Origin: CAJXZP01 sp963974475
GTDB lineage: Bacteria > Bacteroidota > Bacteroidia > Flavobacteriales_G > Salibacteraceae
Length of the DNA: 64,000 nt
Assembly (NCBI GenBank): GCA_963974475.1
Contig: CAXBCR010000001.1
Span: forward strand, 186,001-250,000
Direction: 5' to 3'
Positions 26,807 to 35,153 of this stretch are shown here, one piece after another (position 1 is the stretch's first letter; each line of letters opens with the position of its first letter). A program made the translations under genes and the position numbers. The notes under the pieces were generated by a model that was not told the DNA's origin, ran no database searches, and worked only from the letters and a program-made list of their open reading frames with translations.

Positions 26807-28900
26807 ATGAGTAATACAGAACCAAAACAAAAGAAAACAAACCCATTTATGGGGACTAATAAAAAATCTCCTAATGGTGGTTTTAATTTTTATTGGTTAT
26901 ACGCCATTTTCGCAATTGGCTTAATTGGATTAAACTTTTTTAATTGGACTCCACAGCCAGAAAACATCAATTATGGTGAATTCAAAGAAATGGTGAAAAG
27001 TGGAGACGTAAAACGATTAGAAGTAATTAATTCTGAAATTGGTAAGGTATATCTAAACGAAGATGCTTTTTCAAAAGAAAAGTACGCGAAGGTTGCCCCT
27101 AAAAAGGAAAGTGAGAACAGCTTTATACCCAAAGGTCCACAATATACTTTTAATGTGCCTCAGGCTGATTTTTTCGGGGATAACCTTAATCAATGGCAAG
27201 ATCAATATGGTTTAGAATATGATTTTGTAAAACAAGAAAACTGGTTTGGTGATTTATTTTCACTATTACTACCTATTGCGTTATTAATCGGATTTTGGTT
27301 CTTGATTATGCGTAGAATGGGCGGTGGCGCAGGTGGCGGTGGTCAAATATTCAACATCGGTAAATCAAAAGCAACTTTATTTGATAAAAATGAATCTACC
27401 AAAGTTTCATTTAAAGATGTTGCAGGTTTAGAAGAAGCAAAAGAGGAAGTAAACGAAATTGTAGATTTCTTAAAAAACCCTGATAAATACACAGCCTTAG
27501 GAGCAAAAATACCTCAAGGAGCGCTATTAGTAGGCCCTCCAGGAACAGGTAAAACATTACTTGCCAAAGCAGTAGCTGGTGAAGCTCATGTTCCATTTTT
27601 CTCACTATCCGGTTCCGACTTTGTAGAAATGTTTGTAGGAGTTGGAGCATCAAGGGTGCGTGATTTGTTCAAACAAGCCAAAGAAAAATCGCCATCTATT
27701 ATTTTTATTGATGAGATTGACGCCATTGGTAGGGCTCGTGGTAAAAGTGCGATGCAAGGATCAAATGACGAACGTGAAAACACCTTAAATCAACTCCTTA
27801 CTGAAATGGATGGGTTTGGTTCAAACTCTGGTGTTATTATCTTGGCGGCAACCAACCGTGCGGACGTTTTGGACTCAGCACTATTACGTCCGGGAAGATT
27901 TGACCGACAAATTCATGTAGACCTTCCTGAGGTTACGGAAAGGAAAGCAATTTTTGAAGTCCACCTTAAGCCACTTAAATTGGTGAAAGATATCGATATC
28001 GAATTTTTGGCTAGTCAAACACCTGGTTTCTCGGGAGCTGACATTGCAAATCTTTGTAATGAAGCTGCGCTAATTGCAGCAAGAAGAAAGAAAAAACAAG
28101 TTGAAAAACAAGATTTCTTAGATGCGGTTGACCGTATTATCGGTGGGTTGGAGAAACGTAGTAAAATTATAGCTCCGCAAGAAAAGAAAACCATCGCATT
28201 CCATGAGGCAGGACATGCTACCACAAGTTGGTTATTAGAACATGCCTTCCCATTGGTTAAAGTAACTATCGTTCCTAGAGGTCGTTCGCTTGGAGCCGCA
28301 TGGTACTTACCAGAAGAACGACAAATTACTACTACCGAACAATTATTGGATGAAATGTGTTCGGCATTAGGTGGTCGAGCTGCAGAGCAAATTATTTTCG
28401 GAAAAATTAGTACGGGAGCATTAAGTGATTTAGAAAAAGTCACCAAACAAGCATATGCTATGGTTTCTTACTATGGATTAGATGAAACCATAGGAAATAT
28501 AAGTTACTATGATTCTTCTGGCCAATCTGAATATAATTTCCAAAGACCGTACAGTGAGAAAACGGCAGAACAAATTGATAAATCGGTAAGTGATTTGATT
28601 GAACGGATGTATCAAAAAACACTTACCTTACTTGAAAATAATAAGGATAAATTAACTGCTTTAGCCGAAACACTTTTAGAAAAAGAAGTAATTTTCAAAG
28701 CGGACTTAGAAGGTATTTTTGGTAAAAGAACCTTCGCGGCTGATTTGTTGAAAGAACAGATGGTAAAGGATGAAGAAGAATCCAAAGACCTCCCTAAACC
28801 TGAGGTTGAAGACAATGACCAAAAAGAAATGAAGTCTTCTGAAAACGTGGATAAATCAGCTATGGAAGCAACAGACCCTAGAGTTGAAACAAAAGAATAA
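26807..28900 (+). CDS. ftsH: ATP-dependent zinc metalloprotease FtsH
   Basis: Membrane-anchored AAA+ protease that degrades misassembled membrane proteins and short-lived regulators. It has 697 residues. Two transmembrane helices (about 27-46 and 150-168) bracket the small periplasmic domain. The AAA module has Walker A 'GPPGTGKT', Walker B 'IIFIDEIDAIG', and the second region of homology 'AATNRADVLDSALLRPGRFD'. The protease site is 'HEAGH' with a later Asp ligand in the 'SDLEKVTKQA' region. The acidic C-terminal tail of about 50 residues is typical of the family. It leads into cdsA and psd. Confidence 0.98.
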   Translation: MSNTEPKQKKTNPFMGTNKKSPNGGFNFYWLYAIFAIGLIGLNFFNWTPQPENINYGEFKEMVKSGDVKRLEVINSEIGKVYLNEDAFSKEKYAKVAPKKESENSFIPKGPQYTFNVPQADFFGDNLNQWQDQYGLEYDFVKQENWFGDLFSLLLPIALLIGFWFLIMRRMGGGAGGGGQIFNIGKSKATLFDKNESTKVSFKDVAGLEEAKEEVNEIVDFLKNPDKYTALGAKIPQGALLVGPPGTGKTLLAKAVAGEAHVPFFSLSGSDFVEMFVGVGASRVRDLFKQAKEKSPSIIFIDEIDAIGRARGKSAMQGSNDERENTLNQLLTEMDGFGSNSGVIILAATNRADVLDSALLRPGRFDRQIHVDLPEVTERKAIFEVHLKPLKLVKDIDIEFLASQTPGFSGADIANLCNEAALIAARRKKKQVEKQDFLDAVDRIIGGLEKRSKIIAPQEKKTIAFHEAGHATTSWLLEHAFPLVKVTIVPRGRSLGAAWYLPEERQITTTEQLLDEMCSALGGRAAEQIIFGKISTGALSDLEKVTKQAYAMVSYYGLDETIGNISYYDSSGQSEYNFQRPYSEKTAEQIDKSVSDLIERMYQKTLTLLENNKDKLTALAETLLEKEVIFKADLEGIFGKRTFAADLLKEQMVKDEEESKDLPKPEVEDNDQKEMKSSENVDKSAMEATDPRVETKE

Positions 28901-28965
28901 TTAAGTAATGTAACAGTTAATCTGCTATCAATAGATTAACTTTACTTGAACTTAAAAAAAAACAA

Positions 28966-29184
28966 ATGGAAGAGTTACTAAAAAAAGGTTGGGTATTGAT
29001 TTTCAAATCCGTAGATGGAACAGACGCTAAAATCAAGAAATCTAAGTTAAGTGCTGCCGGAATAGAAGTTATCGCTTTTGATCATCAAGATTCTATGATG
29101 ACCTCTTTAAACGATACAAATTTTATGGTTTCGCTATTTGTTCATCAAAAAGATGAAGCTTCTGCCAAAGAAATTCTTGGATAA
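28966..29184 (+). CDS. DUF2007-type small protein
   Basis: A 72-residue protein with the beta-alpha-beta-beta-alpha-beta pattern of the DUF2007/putative signal-transducing family: 'WVLIFKSVDGTDAKIKKSKL', 'GIEVIAF' and 'FMVSLFVHQKDEASAKEIL'. It sits between ftsH and cdsA, as in many Flavobacteriia, and overlaps the start of cdsA by 32 bases. Function unknown; a role in signalling is only the family label. Confidence 0.85.
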   Translation: MEELLKKGWVLIFKSVDGTDAKIKKSKLSAAGIEVIAFDHQDSMMTSLNDTNFMVSLFVHQKDEASAKEILG

Positions 29185-30019
29185 TTCAAATTTCGATTAT
29201 TCTTTGGTAACAAGAGCTATTTCGGGGGTAATTTTCATTACCATTATGGTTGGTGCGCTCATTGGTGGTTACTACACATCATTAGTGTTGTTTTCATTAA
29301 TTAGTTATTTAGGCACGCTTGAATTTTACAAATTGGCTAAAGCTAAAGCAGCTCCTTATTTTTACTTAGGTTCGGTTTTCAGCACCTCCCTGGTATTATT
29401 TGCAGGCTATTTTATTGCTAACTCTCAATCCTATTGGGTGTTTTCTGTATGGATGTTATTAGGGGTTGCATTTGTGATAAAATTACTAAGCAAACATTCT
29501 AATACTTCTATATTGGATATTTCGTCCACTATTTCGGGAGCTTTCTATTTAGCTATTCCTTTGGTGAGTTTACTGGTTTTAGGTATCTATCCTACCTTCG
29601 AGCCTGCTAATTTTAATTGGCAAATTCCTCTTTCAATTTTTATCCTTACTTGGGTAAATGATACAGGTGCGTATCTATCCGGAAAGAATTTTGGTAAAAC
29701 CAAATTATTTGAGCGTATCTCACCAAATAAAACTTGGGAAGGATCTATAGGCGGAGGTATATTTAGCATTGTTGGCGCAATTTCGCTGTATTACATTTGG
29801 GGACTATTTAGTATCCCCGTATGGATAGGAGCAGCTATATTAGTGAGCATATTCGCAAATTTGGGAGATTTAATGGAGTCGGCATTTAAGCGTAATGCAA
29901 ATGTCAAGGATTCTGGAAACATAATGCCAGGTCATGGAGGTATCCTTGACCGGTTTGATGCCATTTTACTTACTGCTCCTGTTGTTTTAGCTTACTTGTT
30001 ATCCTTAACAGATTTTTAA
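29153..30019 (+). CDS. cdsA: Phosphatidate cytidylyltransferase
   Basis: Integral membrane enzyme making CDP-diacylglycerol from phosphatidic acid and CTP. Start set at ATG 29153; an upstream TTG adds only five residues. It has about 288 residues with seven or eight hydrophobic segments. The family signature near the C-terminus is clear: 'NKTWEGSIGGG', then 'NLGDLMESAFKRNANVKDSG' and 'MPGHGGILDRFDAI', holding the metal-binding acidic residues. It precedes psd, which acts further along the same pathway. Confidence 0.95.
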   Translation: MKLLPKKFLDNSNFDYSLVTRAISGVIFITIMVGALIGGYYTSLVLFSLISYLGTLEFYKLAKAKAAPYFYLGSVFSTSLVLFAGYFIANSQSYWVFSVWMLLGVAFVIKLLSKHSNTSILDISSTISGAFYLAIPLVSLLVLGIYPTFEPANFNWQIPLSIFILTWVNDTGAYLSGKNFGKTKLFERISPNKTWEGSIGGGIFSIVGAISLYYIWGLFSIPVWIGAAILVSIFANLGDLMESAFKRNANVKDSGNIMPGHGGILDRFDAILLTAPVVLAYLLSLTDF

Positions 30020-30030
30020 GCACATTTAAT

Positions 30031-30038
30031 TACATTTG
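30031..30038 (+). promoter_or_regulatory. Possible promoter box of psd
   Basis: TACATTTG matches TAnnTTTG, 14 bases before the psd ATG. psd may thus be transcribed both from here and from upstream. Confidence 0.35.
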
Positions 30039-30052
30039 CCGAAATTGTATTT

Positions 30053-30706
30053 ATGAGTTTACACAAAGAAGGAACAGTGAGTATTATTCTTGCAATAATT
30101 GTAGGGTCAATTCTAGTGTACCTAGGTTCTCTTTTTTCAAATTATTTCATTGTTCAACTCATATTAGATTTAGGAGCAATTTATATTGTTTGGATGGTAT
30201 TGTATTTTTTCCGAGTTCCAAACCGAAGATTTAATGCCGTTGAAGGAAATGTTTATTCTCCTGTTGATGGCAAAGTGGTAGCTATTGAAAAGGTTTTTGT
30301 GGATGAATTTCTTAAGGAAGAACGCATTCAAATATCCGTTTTTATGTCCCCATTTAATGTGCACATTAACTGGTCTCCTATATCAGGAGTGGTAAAATAT
30401 TTTAAATATCACCCCGGTAAATTTTTGGTTGCCTGGCACCCAAAATCTTCAACTCTTAATGAGAGAACCACTTACGTAGTAGAAAATGAAAATGGAAAAT
30501 CCGTTTTGTTTCGTCAAATTGCCGGTGCAATGGCAAGGCGTATTGTTCACTATAGCGAGGTAGGAGATTCTATTGGCGCATGTGAAGAGTTTGGATTTAT
30601 TAAATTTGGTTCGCGCGTAGATGTCTTTATTCCTGTAGATTCAACAGTGAAAGTTACGATAGACCAAAAAGTTAGTGGTCGCACCTCTGTGTTGGCAGAG
30701 ATGTAA
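30053..30706 (+). CDS. psd: Phosphatidylserine decarboxylase, short (PSD-A) type
   Basis: Converts phosphatidylserine to phosphatidylethanolamine. It has 217 residues, the short form found in Bacteroidota. Two N-terminal membrane helices (about 8-28 and 33-53) precede the catalytic domain, with 'YSPVDGKVVAIE', 'ISVFMSPFNVHINWSPISG' and 'RQIAGAMARRIVHY'. Self-cleavage, which forms the pyruvoyl cofactor, is expected at G186-S187 in 'FGSRVDVF'. The proximity to cdsA forms a phospholipid-synthesis cluster. Confidence 0.96.
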   Translation: MSLHKEGTVSIILAIIVGSILVYLGSLFSNYFIVQLILDLGAIYIVWMVLYFFRVPNRRFNAVEGNVYSPVDGKVVAIEKVFVDEFLKEERIQISVFMSPFNVHINWSPISGVVKYFKYHPGKFLVAWHPKSSTLNERTTYVVENENGKSVLFRQIAGAMARRIVHYSEVGDSIGACEEFGFIKFGSRVDVFIPVDSTVKVTIDQKVSGRTSVLAEM

Positions 30707-30715
30707 TTCAATTTT

Positions 30716-31411
30716 TTATAAAAACCCCAACAAATGCTTTAGCCCATCTATTTCATAGGTAGGGCTAATGATGGTTTGTTCTTTTTCAGGGTTAAAAAAC
30801 ACCCCATCCATACCCACTTTTGCAGCCCCTTCAATATCCACTAATTGGTTATCCCCTATCATTAAACTTTCCTCCGCTTTGGCATTCGCCATTTTAAGAG
30901 AATACTGAAAAATAGAAGGGTGTGGTTTTTTTGTTCCTGCTTGCTCAGAAGTGATAATTTTATCAAAGAATGGATTTAAGCCACTACGTTCCATTTTAAT
31001 AGCCTGAATTTCGGCAAACCCGTTAGTGATAATGTGCATTTGGTATTTTAATTTCAACTCGGAAAGCACCTCTAGGGTATCCGCAAATAATGCCGTTTTT
31101 AATGGACTATTATCCACGTAATAATCTGCTACCGTTACGCTCAACGCTTTATCTTTAATACCAATGTGTGATAAGGATTGACGAAAACGTTCATTTCGCA
31201 AGGTTTCCTTACTCATTTTACCATTTCGATAATCCGCCCACATTTTATGATTGTATTTTTCATAAATCGTAATGAATTCCGATTGGCCAACTTCACTTAG
31301 TTCAGCCAAATTAAACAACGAATATATTTCACCCAAGGTCAATCTAGAGTTCGTTTTAAAATCCCAAAGGGTGTGATCTAAATCAAAAAATAAGTGCCTG
31401 TATTTATTCAT
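30716..31411 (-). CDS. HAD-superfamily hydrolase, YjjG-like nucleotidase
   Basis: A 231-residue protein from the ATG at 31411; a TTG at 31426 would add five residues and overlap the upstream gene. HAD motif I is 'HLFFDLDHTLWDF' (nucleophile Asp in DLDHT), motif II 'MHIITNG', motif III the Lys in 'TKKPHPSIF', and motif IV 'MIGDNQLVDIEGA'. The helical cap between motifs I and II is the C1 type. The 'DLDHTLWDF' form is typical of YjjG-like noncanonical pyrimidine nucleotidases, which dephosphorylate UMP/dTMP analogues. This fits a location in the same operon as upp. Confidence 0.88.
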   Translation of the reverse strand: MNKYRHLFFDLDHTLWDFKTNSRLTLGEIYSLFNLAELSEVGQSEFITIYEKYNHKMWADYRNGKMSKETLRNERFRQSLSHIGIKDKALSVTVADYYVDNSPLKTALFADTLEVLSELKLKYQMHIITNGFAEIQAIKMERSGLNPFFDKIITSEQAGTKKPHPSIFQYSLKMANAKAEESLMIGDNQLVDIEGAAKVGMDGVFFNPEKEQTIISPTYEIDGLKHLLGFL

Positions 31412-31412
31412 G

Positions 31413-31886
31413 TTATACAATTCCAAAAATGTTCTTAAATAGGCCTATTAGCGGTTGAATTACCGGCTTACTTAATAAAGTAAGTCCTATAGATATTGGT
31501 ATTAAAATCACCGAATAAACGGCTATTACTTTATGTTTTCCAGCGAAGAATTTCGCGATTATTAAAGCGGAAGCAGGAATAGAAATAATGGGAGCTAACA
31601 TTGCAATTCCTATAATTCCATACTGAATTTTAATCTTTACTACTGCACGAGCTTTTTTGCTGAATATAAATTTATCCTTATTCTTATTTCCAACTAATGC
31701 ATCCCACCATTTAAAAATAGCCACCCCAAAATAATAAAATATAGTTGCACCTATTAGAGCTCCAATATAGGTTACTATCATGGTTTTAATCATTCCAAGC
31801 CCAGCGGCTAGCATGATTCCAGGAGCCAATAATATTTTAGTTCCTGCTAATAATAAAAAGAAAAAAATGCTTATCGCATCGGTCAT
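31413..31886 (-). CDS. Small integral membrane protein of unknown function
   Basis: A 157-residue, strongly hydrophobic protein with four or five predicted membrane helices (about 3-20, 22-50, 80-105, 108-135) and a short basic loop around 'GNKNKDKFIFSKKARAVVK'. The Gly/Pro-rich 'LAPGIMLAAGLGMIKTMIV' resembles small multidrug-export/DedA-like proteins in flavour only. It lies 2 bases from upp and 1 base from the HAD gene, so the three probably form one operon. Confidence 0.75.
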   Translation of the reverse strand: MTDAISIFFFLLLAGTKILLAPGIMLAAGLGMIKTMIVTYIGALIGATIFYYFGVAIFKWWDALVGNKNKDKFIFSKKARAVVKIKIQYGIIGIAMLAPIISIPASALIIAKFFAGKHKVIAVYSVILIPISIGLTLLSKPVIQPLIGLFKNIFGIV

Positions 31887-31888
31887 AC

Positions 31889-32545
31889 CTACTCCTTTTT
31901 CCCGAAGGCTAAATCACCCGCGTCACCTAATCCAGGAACGATATAGGCATGTGCAGTCATTTCAGCGTCAATAGCACCTGTCCATAAAGTCACATTGGAC
32001 TTTACATGGTTTTTGACATATTTCATACCTTCTGAACTCCCAATTAAGGATACAATATGGACATGTTTTGGATTACCGTATGCTTCTAGTAATGCTTCAT
32101 AACTCAACACCATTGATTGTCCTGACGCCACCATTGGATCACATAATATAAGTGTTCTATTGGTTAAGTCCGGACTGGATACATACTCCACTTTCACTTC
32201 AAAATCATTCGGTGGAAGATGCATTCGGTAAGCAGAAATAAATGCATTATCTGCTTTATCAAAATAATTTAAAAAACCCTGATGCAATGGTAAACCAGCC
32301 CGCAATACAGTGGCAATCACTGGTTGTTTATCCATTAAATCAATGTTGCATTGACCCAAAGGAGTCGTAATTAATGTGCTTTCGTAATTCAGTGTTTTGC
32401 TAATTTCATAAGCGAATATTTCGCCCATTCGTTCAATATTTCGTCTAAATCGCATAGAGTCCTTTTGAATATCCACGTTACGAATTTCCATTATGTATTG
32501 ATTAAAAATGGAATTTTGTTTTCCTAGATTTCTTACCTCTATCAT
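31889..32545 (-). CDS. upp: Uracil phosphoribosyltransferase
   Basis: Pyrimidine salvage: uracil plus PRPP gives UMP. It has 218 residues. Family signatures are 'RFRRNIERMGEIFAYEIS', 'TPLGQ', the PRPP loop 'LILCDPMVASGQSMVLS', and the uracil-binding C-terminus 'AYIVPGLGDAGDLAFG'. It is encoded 24 bases after rny and is followed closely by a membrane protein and a nucleotidase. Confidence 0.96.
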   Translation of the reverse strand: MIEVRNLGKQNSIFNQYIMEIRNVDIQKDSMRFRRNIERMGEIFAYEISKTLNYESTLITTPLGQCNIDLMDKQPVIATVLRAGLPLHQGFLNYFDKADNAFISAYRMHLPPNDFEVKVEYVSSPDLTNRTLILCDPMVASGQSMVLSYEALLEAYGNPKHVHIVSLIGSSEGMKYVKNHVKSNVTLWTGAIDAEMTAHAYIVPGLGDAGDLAFGKKE

Positions 32546-32569
32546 GATTAGACGATTTTAAATTAAACC

Positions 32570-34111
32570 TTATTTAGCAATATTTACTGCTCTAGTTTCT
32601 CTAATTACTGTAACCCTTACTTGTCCTGGGTATGTCATTTCAGATTGAATTTTTTGAGAAATTCCAAAAGAAATTTCTGAAGCCATTTTATCATCCACTT
32701 TCTCTGATTCTACTAGCACACGTAATTCTCTACCTGCTTGAATGGCGTAAGCTTTGGTAACACCATCATGGCCTAAAGCTAACTCTTCTAAATCTTTTAA
32801 ACGCTGAATGTAACTTTCTACTACCTCACGTCTAGCTCCTGGTCTTGCTCCTGAAATAGCATCACACACCTGAACAATTGGAGATAACAAACTAGTCATT
32901 TCAATTTCATCATGGTGAGCTCCAATTGCGTTAATTACCTCTGGGTGCTCATTAAATTTCTGAGCTAATTTCATACCTAAAATTGCATGAGGTACTTCTG
33001 GCTCATCTTCCGGTACTTTACCAATATCGTGCAATAATCCAGCACGTTTAGCTAGTTTAGGATTTAAACCTAATTCGGATGCCATGGTGGCACAAAGATT
33101 GGCTACTTCACGAGAGTGTTGCAATAAATTTTGACCATAAGAAGAACGATACTTCATTCTACCTACCATTTTAATTAATTGCGGATGCAGGTTATGTATT
33201 CCTAAATCAATAGCAGTACGTTTTCCCACTTCTACAATTTCTTCCTCAATGTGCTTGGTTGTTTTGCGAACAACGTCCTCAATACGTGCAGGGTGAATTC
33301 TACCATCAGTAACTAATTGATGCAATGATAAACGAGCAATTTCTCTTCTTACCGGATCAAAGCACGATAAAATGATTGCCTCTGGAGTGTCGTCCACAAC
33401 TATTTCCACACCAGTTGCAGCCTCTATGGCACGAATATTTCGTCCTTCACGACCAATAATTCTACCTTTTACGTCATCGCTATCAATGTTAAACACCGAT
33501 ACAGAATTTTCGATGGCTTGTTCTGTTGCAACCCGTTGGATAGATTGAATAACTATTCGTTGAGCCTCCTTATTAGCGCTAATTTTAGCATCTTCAATAA
33601 TGTCTTGCATCAAGCGCGCTGCGTTGTTTTTGGTTTCACCTTCTAGGGCATCCATCAACTCTTTTTTAGCATCATCTGCCGAAAAACCCGCAATATTTTC
33701 TAATTGAGAAACTGCCTTAGCTAAAGTGGTATCCAATTCTGTTTTTTTGGATTGATTTAAAGCCAATTGCTTATCCAATTTAGAACGTAAATCCAAGTTG
33801 GTTTTTTCTGCTTTATTTAACTCTTGAAGTTTTTGATTCAGTTTAGTTTCTTTATGCTTTACCCGTTGTTCGGCTTGTTGCATCTTTTGATTTTTGCCAT
33901 TAATCACTTTTTCGTGATCAGATTTCATTTGCAAAAACTTTTCTTTAGCCTCAATAATTTTACGCTCTCGTAAAACCTTTCCTTCGGCTTTAGCTTCTTC
34001 AATTAGGGCCTTATTACCTTTTTCTAGGGATTTCTTTATGATTAGAAAAACAATCCCACTACCGATGATTAAGCCTATGGCTACACCGGATACAATACTA
34101 ATTACATCCAT
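32570..34111 (-). CDS. rny: Ribonuclease Y
   Basis: Membrane-anchored endoribonuclease that starts mRNA decay. Start set at ATG 34111 (MDVISIVSGVAIGL), which puts the membrane helix at residues 3-25; GTG 34144 and ATG 34138 are in-frame alternatives. A long coiled coil (about 30-175) is followed by the KH domain with 'IGREGRNIRAIEAATGVEI' and the HD domain with 'RAGLLHDIGKVP' and 'AIGAHHDEIE'. It ends 'VTVIRETRAVNIAK'. It has about 513 residues. A 6S-like RNA gene lies just upstream on the same strand. Confidence 0.97.
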   Translation of the reverse strand: MDVISIVSGVAIGLIIGSGIVFLIIKKSLEKGNKALIEEAKAEGKVLRERKIIEAKEKFLQMKSDHEKVINGKNQKMQQAEQRVKHKETKLNQKLQELNKAEKTNLDLRSKLDKQLALNQSKKTELDTTLAKAVSQLENIAGFSADDAKKELMDALEGETKNNAARLMQDIIEDAKISANKEAQRIVIQSIQRVATEQAIENSVSVFNIDSDDVKGRIIGREGRNIRAIEAATGVEIVVDDTPEAIILSCFDPVRREIARLSLHQLVTDGRIHPARIEDVVRKTTKHIEEEIVEVGKRTAIDLGIHNLHPQLIKMVGRMKYRSSYGQNLLQHSREVANLCATMASELGLNPKLAKRAGLLHDIGKVPEDEPEVPHAILGMKLAQKFNEHPEVINAIGAHHDEIEMTSLLSPIVQVCDAISGARPGARREVVESYIQRLKDLEELALGHDGVTKAYAIQAGRELRVLVESEKVDDKMASEISFGISQKIQSEMTYPGQVRVTVIRETRAVNIAK

Positions 34112-34154
34112 TTCAATTCTTTCTTTTACTGGTGGCATTGCCACCCATTTAAAT

Positions 34155-34366
34155 TAAAAAAACCCGCATTAACCTAGTCGTTTGTAGAACCTTAAAAAGT
34201 TCAAGATGGAAAAGCTACCTAACATCGCAATCTTCCTCCGTCTTTTGTCGAAACAAAAAATCTCCTGAATACACAGAATAACCTAGGCCCGATTTTGAAT
34301 AGATATCACATTTTCCTAACGATAAAAATGTTGATCCTACTAAACCTGCTAAATCAATGCGGGTAA
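34155..34366 (-). ncRNA. Candidate 6S RNA (Flavobacteria type)
   Basis: About 210 nt between zapA and rny on the minus strand. The two ends pair over a long, gapped stem: ACCCGCATT (34364-34356) with AATGCGGGT (34170-34162), then GATTTAG with CTAGGTT, and after a small internal loop GTTT-a-GTAG with CTAC-AAAC, 24 pairs in total. Inside are a side hairpin (ACATTTT with AAAATGT) and an apical hairpin TTTTGT-TTCG-ACAAAA. The 3' arm ends in seven U (34162-34156), a terminator-like end. This layout, a long closing stem, a central open region and an apical stem, together with a position next to zapA, is that of 6S RNA, which sequesters RNA polymerase. No covariance search could be run. Confidence 0.7.
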
Positions 34367-34375
34367 TCGATTTTA

Positions 34376-34391
34376 TTACCGTTTCCGGTAA
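34376..34391 (-). other. GAAA-tetraloop hairpin between zapA and the 6S-like RNA
   Basis: On the minus strand TTACCG-GAAA-CGGTAA forms a 6-bp stem with a GNRA tetraloop, just upstream of the 6S-like RNA. It could mark processing of a zapA-6S cotranscript. An 18-base perfect palindrome (34414-34431) also lies directly after the zapA stop. Confidence 0.4.
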
Positions 34392-34432
34392 CTAATATGT
34401 AAAGAACGTTCGGAACTCAATATATTGAGTTA

Positions 34433-34729
34433 TTATTTAGCATTGCTCAAGTATTGATCCAGGTCCAACTCGATAGAATCAAGTTTTCCTTTCACATTAC
34501 CCGAAATATTATCAATCTTATCGTCTACTTCAAGTGCTTTATTTGAAAAAAACAAGGCGGTCATAGCCAGCAAATCCTGTTTATCGCTTACATCGTAAGC
34601 ATTTCCAAATTTTTTCATATTCTCGTTTACGCTCTCGGCAGCCCTTCGTATCAATTCTTCTTCGTTTCTATCAATAGTCAACGGGTATTTCCTATTTCCA
34701 ATATTTACATTTATAGAAAGTTTACCCAT
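34433..34729 (-). CDS. zapA: Cell division protein ZapA
   Basis: A 98-residue FtsZ-ring-associated protein that bundles FtsZ filaments. The N-terminal domain 'LSINVNIGNRKYPLTI' and the following helix 'EELIRRAAESVNENMKKF' match the ZapA family, followed by a C-terminal coiled coil. It is preceded 3 bases upstream by a small coiled-coil protein, and 6S-like RNA and rny follow downstream. Confidence 0.92.
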   Translation of the reverse strand: MGKLSINVNIGNRKYPLTIDRNEEELIRRAAESVNENMKKFGNAYDVSDKQDLLAMTALFFSNKALEVDDKIDNISGNVKGKLDSIELDLDQYLSNAK

Positions 34730-34732
34730 TCT

Positions 34733-35014
34733 TTATTGATTTAATAGCGCAATGCATTTATCTACTTCCCGCACTAATTCATTAATTTTCAACTTCATGT
34801 GCTTTTTATCGACATCCGTACGTGTACTATTATCTGTAATACCCGCCACTAAATGTTGTTTATTAGCTGAAGCTGACTTTTGCTCGCACTCCAATAATTT
34901 ATTTTGAAGGTTCGCATTTTGAGCTCTTAACGATTCAATTTCAATTAAAGCATTTTGGTGCAACTCTTGCAAAATCTTGATACCAAGATGAATTTTTTCT
35001 AATTGTTGTTCCAA
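34733..35014 (-). CDS. Small coiled-coil protein upstream of zapA
   Basis: A 93-residue protein, coiled coil over about residues 5-50 ('IEIESLRAQNANLQNKLLE'), a short Ser/Thr-rich linker, then a C-terminal helix 'LKINELVREVDKCIALLNQ'. The C-terminal helix is typical of the small protein encoded before zapA in Bacteroidota. By context it may be a division-associated, ZapB-like partner, but the family is not formally recognised. Confidence 0.8.
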   Translation of the reverse strand: MEQQLEKIHLGIKILQELHQNALIEIESLRAQNANLQNKLLECEQKSASANKQHLVAGITDNSTRTDVDKKHMKLKINELVREVDKCIALLNQ

Positions 35015-35140
35015 AAAATATAATTTAATTTCTCGCTTTGAGCACTTACAAATTTATACGCACTCTCCAAATAAAACAAGTTTTAACGGCTCGTTGTGCA
35101 AACCATTTTAAAAATAAATATTTCACTCTTGATTAAACAA

Positions 35141-35148
35141 TATTTTTG
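35141..35148 (+). promoter_or_regulatory. Promoter box directly before the M23 peptidase gene
   Basis: TATTTTTG ends 5 bases before the ATG at 35154, so the transcript would be leaderless or nearly so. The same spacing is seen before pyrE. Confidence 0.35.
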
Positions 35149-35153
35149 CAGCT

